Below are positions 57,601 through 64,000 of a stretch of 64,000 bases of DNA, piece after piece. Under the pieces are notes generated by a model. The model searched no databases and was not told the DNA's origin. It saw only the letters and a program-made list of their open reading frames with translations. The translations under genes were made by a program, and so were the position numbers. Source of the DNA: Trichoplax adhaerens (lineage: Eukaryota > Placozoa > Uniplacotomia > Trichoplacea > Trichoplacidae); the NCBI RefSeq assembly GCF_000150275.1, contig NW_002060946.1:4501035-4565034 (forward strand), in the 5' to 3' direction. The stretch's first letter is position 1; every line of letters starts with the position of its first letter.

Positions 57601-60600
57601 GTTAGAGAAAGCTACACTTTTGCCGGTGATTTTTCATTAATTTTTTGGTATGTTGATTAAAACACTGTAATAATCATTAAATCTTATCAGATCATATATA
57701 CAATTCGCATTTTATCTAACGTAACAGTATTGCCGAAATGTCTGATTAATTTGACTATTCGCAGCTTTAAGATTTTATGTAAAGTGTCACCTCACTCTTA
57801 TTTAATTTCGCCATAACGGTTATTCTAGGAGACAAGGCAAATCTGAAAGATGTCATATCAAGTCTCGATTGGAAGGAGAATCAAGAAAATATTTCTTAAC
57901 AGAAAAGACAGCGCCATTTGATAGCTTGTATACTTTGATACAGCATTATCGATCGCACAGTTTAAAGACAAAAAATTTTCAAATTAAATTGACCGAGGGT
58001 ATTCCTAGACCTAATATGCATGAAAATGAAGGGTTGGTATAGGAAATTTATTAATTTTAGTCATATACATTATTAAATCTGTCGTTTTAGAAGTAGCTGC
58101 GATTGTAATATCTGACAATACACATTGCATATACGTGTATAATATATATCTAACGCTTGCAAAGTATAAGATATAATTGCAGTTTTAGCCGATACGTTAT
58201 CATGATACCTTTCTTATCCCTCTGACTTGTTTGATGCAGATGGTATCAGAAAAATATATCCCGGGAGGAAGCTGAAGTAATGTTACATAATGTTCCATTA
58301 CATGGATCTTTCTTAATCCGTAAAAGAAATGAATATGGTCACGATGAAAGTGATGGTGACTCATACGCCATTTCTTTCAGGTTTGGTGTTACGAAATATT
58401 TGCATTCAGCAATAAATAAAATAGCATTAGGAAAGATCAAATCTAGACATATGTTTTTAAATTTTAAATTTAAAAATTCACTTGCAGTAAAATGCTAACT
58501 AATGTAAGAAAAACTTTCTAGTAGCCGATTTAACAAATACTATAACTACGGCATAGATCAAGTGTAATATCGACAAAATTGAAAGAACGCTAAAAAAATA
58601 AAACTTCAATACATCTGTCATTCGCATAATTCATAAGAGTATTTTATTTTATAATTTATAACATTCTATAGCAAATTAATATGTGTGCGATTCTGTTTGG
58701 ATTATCTAGACACCAAAATAAGGTTAAGCATTGTAGGATAGCAATGGAAGGTAGGTTGTACTATCTCGGAAGTAACCAATTTGATAGCTTGAATGAGTTG
58801 GTGGACTATTACAAAAAGTTTCCGCTGTATAAAAAGATGAAGTTAAGATATCCAGTTAATCAGCAGGTATAAGGGTGAAAACTTCGGTGTTATCATGAAC
58901 GTTTATCTTGTTTAACTTGTAATTTAGCATGCATTCGAAAGTATGTACTATCTCTAGCATTTAAAGTATTGTGGTTTCATCGTTTTGATGTCTCCTATTT
59001 GAAAATCAACCAGTGTTACTGTTATATCTTAAATAATTGAAATAACATATGTATTTCTAAAATGTACTACAAATGTATTATTTATCTAACGATATTTTCT
59101 ATCAATTTTTGACTTTTTAGTTAATTAATAAACTGAAATCTGTAAGTTTATTGAGGTTACATAGCTTTGAGTACTTTATTGAGATTTAATGTTATTATAG
59201 CTTCTAAACAGATATTTTTGCTATGATTTTAACCTGGCAGAAACAAGCTGTAACAACAAGTGATCCCATATATCAATCACAAGAATTATATTGCGAACCA
59301 ACAAAGATAACGGTACAGCAATTAAGCTAAGTAATATTACTTTAGTTATTAATACATGTGTAAATTATCTGGTTATGATACAATAAAATGAGTGTATTTC
59401 TAACAGAACTCTTCTTTACTGCTGAGTAAAATTAATATATTGTACGCAATAAATAATGAGTTAGTAGTGTTTACTTATTTTAGCGCTACGTAGCAACAAA
59501 ATTTACGTTTGGAGTTATACTAATTTTAAATATAGTTAACCGTTAAAGCCATTGATGGTTATAAAGCAAGACATTCAGATGAACTATCATTCCGGTGTAA
59601 CGCTATCATTACGAATGTCAATAAAGTCGATGACGATTGGTATAATTTCCGTTTATGTGCTTAATATTCTTTTTGGTTTGTTATTCTTAATTATCCATTG
59701 AAATGATCTTAGGTGGCGTGGTGATTATGCTGATCAAATACAGGGCTGGTTCCCGTCTGGAATTGTCGAGGAGATTAGTGACATAGATGCTGTGACTGAT
59801 GCTTCTGTGAGTAACCCTACTTTCATTAAGTATTCCGTGACTGCGAAAATCCTTTTGAAATAGTATTCATAATAACATTACTCTTAGAGCGGTGTGTAAA
59901 ATAACTAGTATCAAGTTTTACATTGTATTGTATTAATGCAGAATTTATCCATTTAATGTTATTGTTATAGGGCGTAGAATCGCTACTAGGAGATGTTTTC
60001 GAGGGACAATATGATTTGCGTAATTCTAAAATCCGTAAGTATCTTGATGTTGAAGTTTCATTTTATCAGAATAAATAACTTAAGGCTTGTTAAGAATAGT
60101 ATATACCTATAATGCTCGTTATATGGTTATAATGCTAGGGTCACATAATAGCCCTTTTGAGTAATGTTTGAATAATACAGTATATTAATCATTTGACTAT
60201 CTACTTTGCATTGGAAAGAAATATCTTCTAGCAAGCCAGGGTTTTTCGCTTTTTGCATTAATTCATCTGCCAATGATGACAAGATTGTAGAATTAGCATC
60301 TGAAATTCAGGATGTAAGACCCTATGAACGATCATTTTAGCCTTTACTTACCTAAGTGGATAATCTCTATTTCTACTTAGCAAGCTCTTATTATAAACGG
60401 TAATCAATTGTAGGAAATGCTGTTATGGGTAGACAATATTAAAAGTGCAATCGAAAGGCTTCGTCAATCGGTTCGTATATCTTTTTTTGTTTGCTGTTAA
60501 TCCTTGATACGCCTGAATATATCTTTTCCGGTAGCTTATAGTCAAATATCATTATCTATTCTATAATATCTAATATCCTGTATTTTGATATACGTAGAGG

Positions 60601-63445
60601 TATTGAGTACATTTGTCCAGTAAATAATTTACAATCATGATTGGTTACTCGCGCTATTCATTATAAAAACAATTATTTTTACGTCATGAAAGTAGCTGAC
60701 TGTTCTCATATCAAATAGACTGAAATTCATACTAGAAATAAATTCTGAATTAAGATACTAGCTAGGATGGAATGTTAGAGCTATAAGTACTATTACTAAA
60801 GCGATACTAAAAGCTCCCTTCATACCGTATTTACATACACAGCAAAGAGGATTGCATTCAGGTTCCAAAATAGAGAAGAAAATGCGGATATCGCAACATT
60901 TATCTGATTTAGTAGTTTATTGTCGTCCGGCTAGATTCACTTTAGAATGTAAGTATCAGCACTCGTTTATTATGAATAATCTTAGCTTAAGATTGCAAAG
61001 AATCTGGTAGTTGATTGGTTGCAATGTATTAGTCTTCATTTGATTTTTTGTGACTATGCATTTCCTTTTAGATGGTGGTCCTTCAAATTACTATGAAATG
61101 GCTTCGTTATCGGAAACCAAGGCTGATCGATGGTGTAGCAATAAATTATCTAATCAATTCAATAAATATCCTTAATTTAAATTCTTTACAACAAGAATCT
61201 GATGAACTTTTAGAATAGTAACTAATTTAATGTGACTCTATAATATTATGTTATCGCATTAGTGGTATTTCTCCTTAATTTTTTCCTAGATATCACTTTA
61301 AACAGCTTAGCCGAATATATCCTAAAGGACAGCGAATTGATTCTTCTAATTATGACCCCCAGCCATTCTGGTGTTGTGGGTCTCAAATTGTTGCCTTGAA
61401 TATACAAACACCAGGTTGATTTAGTTTAGACAAATCCATACCATTCAATTTTCGTATCTAATATTGTAATATTTTACATCTACATTATAATTTCATCTTC
61501 ATAAGTTATAGCTTGGACGTATGATGTGTAAATATATTTTGTTGTAATGTTAGATCGAACCATGCAGATAAGCTATGGAAAATTCACACAAAATGGAAGG
61601 TAAAGCATACAAATTTTTGATAAAAGTTAGGACTCGAAAAGCATTTGGTTAATTACAATTATTTATATATTCATATGAACGAAATTATTTCTAGTTGTGG
61701 TTACATACTGAAGCCCTCCACTATGCTTAAAGAAAATTACGACCCATACGCGAGCCAGTTTACGGATGTGGAACCCTTAACTATTCGCATGACTATTTTA
61801 GGAGCTAGGCATTTGCCTAAAACGGGTCGAGGATACCCTTCACCGTTTGTTGAAGTAGAATGTATAGGAGTTTTCAAAGATACAAAAGAAACTACGAATA
61901 AGTTTAGGACAAAGAGGGGTAAGTTTATGTAAAGAATTTTTGTAACTCGTGATACTGCTTTATTATTCTGCTTTAAATTTAACGTATCAACTCATTTTAA
62001 TATTATAAGATTATATTTAGTGTTAATAGATATCTTAGAAAGTTCTGATTATAGATTTTAATCTAAATCCTTTCAGTATGGTACGAATATAATATATTTT
62101 AACTAGAATTATGCACTTGCAATTACAATTGTTGATTGATTTTAGTGGATGAAAATGGCCTTAATCCGAGATGGAATGAAAAATTTGAATGGGATATTGC
62201 ATTTCCTGAAATGGCTATGCTACGCTTTAATATTGGTGAAGATGACATGTTTGGCGATTCTAATTGCATATGCACTGCCACCATTCCTATGATGAGTATG
62301 AAAACAGGTATTTCGCATTTTCTGTTAAATCTATATGTTACTTTCTATAATTGATTAATTTTTTAAATTATCATTTCATCCAGGCTTCCGATCAATTACT
62401 TTAAGAAATGGGTATAATCATGAAATCGAGAATGCTACTTTGTTGGTCTATGTCAGTATCTTTGAATCAAAGGTATTAATGAGTATTATATAGCTTTATC
62501 TCGCGCATTAAACATATCGTACTAGCAGGTAAACTAAGAACAATCAATATACTAAATAGAGTGACGTTATTGGTTATATTGGTTATTAGGAATTAATATT
62601 GTAATTTTACTATATGAATATTTAATATGGTAGTAGTACTAAGTTAATGCAAATTGTGAAATTAATAAAGTTACTTCCATCTTGATATTGTTGAGACCTG
62701 TAAAATCTTTCGTAGTATCCATTAAAAATTACACATTTAAATTTTCCTACAGTTAGCTAAATAAGGCGATTTTAATCAATTTGAGCTATCATGCCTTGTA
62801 TGGGTATCTTTTAAGTTTGTAGTTTCTTCTGTAACTTTAAGAGATGCATGACATGATACTTCCATTCAGATAGATGTCTACAGTAATACTAGTAATAGTA
62901 AATTCGCACACTACACCATACCTATAAGTGTAGATATATAATGATTTAAAATTAGAGGACTGAATAATTAAGCATTGTCTTTTAATCGTTTTAAAGGTAT
63001 TCTAAATAATTATCTTTCTAATTTTGGGAAAATACTTATTTTAGAGTGCTAATACAAAGGATGAAGATCTTTATTCCGATATCTTAGACCTTAAGACTAA
63101 ATCAAGAAATTTATCTGCCATAATTGCAAGAGGTTCTTCATCGTCGCTTGATACTAGAAGTCTATCCGTTTATCGTGAAGAATTAAAGACGACCGAAGAA
63201 AAGCTATCAAGCTTATGTGATAAAAGGGTGCAAAAAGTCAGGTATTTTGTCTTTAACTGTACTTACAGTTTATAGCATATTGGCTAGCTACGTTGTAATT
63301 AATGTTGGGCCTCATAATTCATGCTAATTTATTTAGGTTAAGAAGTGATCCGGTTCCAATAAAACCAGGAATTTTAAGTTCTAGATCATCGTCAGCATCG
63401 AAAGTCAAAACAGCCAAATTACAACGTTTTAATAGTGATAAATAA
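51639..63445 (+). CDS. PLCG: Phospholipase C gamma
   Basis: This is the enzyme that cleaves PIP2 to IP3 and diacylglycerol downstream of tyrosine kinases. About 37 exons give some 1,300 aa; human PLCG1 has 1,290. Domain order: PH (51639-51871, 53865-54180), EF-hand region (54255-55370), catalytic X box (about 55474-56531), first half of the split PH (to 57418), nSH2 (57511-58034, FFVRES), cSH2 (58240-58380 and 58710-58867, FLIRKR). Then comes a linker with a possible regulatory Tyr ([10 protein letters not shown]), SH3 (59539-59806, [15 protein letters not shown] and WWRGDY), second half-PH (59971-60470), Y box (60843-61414) and C2 (61694-62472). Catalytic residues are present: His in SSHNTYLTGDQ, Glu/Asp in [11 protein letters not shown], His in IIYHGRTLT and Glu in LSIENHC. 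Y-box marks are [29 protein letters not shown] and [12 protein letters not shown]. The Ser-rich tail ends at 63445. The insertion of SH2-SH2-SH3 between X and Y identifies the gamma class. The intron at 61166-61289 appears to be U12-type. Confidence 0.97.
53556..53567 (+). repeat. G12 homopolymer in the first PLCG intron
   Basis: A run of 12 G in an otherwise AT-rich intron (51872-53864). It may be an assembly or read-length artefact, or a true homopolymer. It is not long enough in separate tracts to form a standard four-tract quadruplex by itself. Confidence 0.7.
61166..61289 (+). other. Probable U12-type (minor spliceosome) AT-AG intron of PLCG
   Basis: The exon before ends ..NQFNK and the exon after begins [13 protein letters not shown]. 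The reading frame joins only if the intron runs from ATATCCTTAA (61166-61175) to CTAG (61286-61289). No GT donor lies near the junction, and the frame meets a stop two codons on. The 5' end fits the minor-class consensus ATATCCTT. A branch-point match, TCCTTAAT (61272-61279), lies 11 bases before the 3' end, which is the usual distance for U12 introns. An AC end at 61295-61296 would break the frame. Confidence 0.8.
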
Positions 63446-64000
63446 GGCAGTTAGTTAGCCTTTGATCCAAGTATTTCTTAAATGAAATATTCTATTCTTA
63501 AGTTGACCTTTCTGAATTAAAAAAGTAATTGGCGTCTACCTATACACTGATTCTCATCTTTAGCAAACTTTTGAATTTTTGTAAAATTTACCTTCTATAA
63601 TAAATTATTGCGTTGTAAGGATCTCATTTAAGTCACGGTTAGTACTAAAATTAAATAAGTGCAGATTATAGCTTAATCCTATCGTTGTTGTATTTCAAAC
63701 TTTTCTCAGATCTAAATTATATTAAGTTGGACAATTTGAATTTTATTAATCTCATTAACATTTAATGTCTTACACGTAATTCGCTAAGATACTCTTCATC
63801 AAGTATTGGATCTTATTTTTTTCCTTTGCTAATATTACGGATTACAATATTCACATTGAAGTGCACACAGCACTAATGACATCCATGTACAATATATCAT
63901 TGTAACAATTGGTTATTAGGTTTTAATTTGAGATTAACAGACAACTATAACCGACTATGGTGATTACAGTGTTGTTAATTGATGCTAAGATATTCATTGC
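63446..64000. other. 3' flank of PLCG, no further gene seen
   Basis: AT-rich sequence after the PLCG stop that should include its 3' untranslated region. No other feature was recognised before the window ends. Confidence 0.4.

Noticed and set aside
61290-61296. AC 3' end for the minor-class intron in PLCG.
   Set aside because: Using AC at 61295-61296 shifts the reading frame. The AG at 61288-61289 keeps it and restores [13 protein letters not shown].

Overview
The window looks like nuclear DNA from an early-branching animal. It is AT-rich and gene-sparse, its genes are broken by many short introns with GT..AG ends, and every recognisable protein is of animal type (a rhodopsin-class GPCR, PUS7, HMCES, DPM1, ELMO and phospholipase C gamma). 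A placozoan such as Trichoplax or Hoilungia is my best guess from gene content, intron density and base composition. That assignment is an inference. No bacterial operon, rRNA, CRISPR array or confident tRNA was seen.

Layout. 1-12 kb holds no gene I can support. It is built largely of several unrelated, strongly diverged tandem arrays with units of about 70-180 bp. At 12069-13214 (+) lies an intronless GPCR. 13.2-21.8 kb is intergenic and contains another diverged array and one short inverted-repeat element. PUS7 (minus, 21786-26000) and HMCES (plus, 27790-31253) are divergent. Between them sits a roughly 1 kb block of nearly identical 230-bp tandem repeats flanked by inverted GTAC-rich arms. 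HMCES converges on DPM1 (minus, 31846-34617). ELMO (minus, 36981-45807) follows after a 2.4 kb gap. 45.8-51.6 kb is intergenic with two more arrays. PLCG (plus, 51639-63445) fills the rest.

The genes do not form one pathway. PUS7 modifies RNA, HMCES protects abasic DNA, DPM1 feeds ER glycosylation, ELMO works with DOCK proteins in Rac activation, and PLC-gamma acts downstream of tyrosine kinases. I reconstructed the exons of DPM1 (239 aa), HMCES (335 aa) and PUS7 (about 649 aa) with phase-consistent junctions. ELMO and PLCG were reconstructed almost completely, with some approximate boundaries. The most notable structural find is a probable U12-type AT-AG intron in PLCG. I saw no convincing new biological system; the other points of interest are the repeat landscape, the GTAC-flanked repeat element and details of individual proteins.
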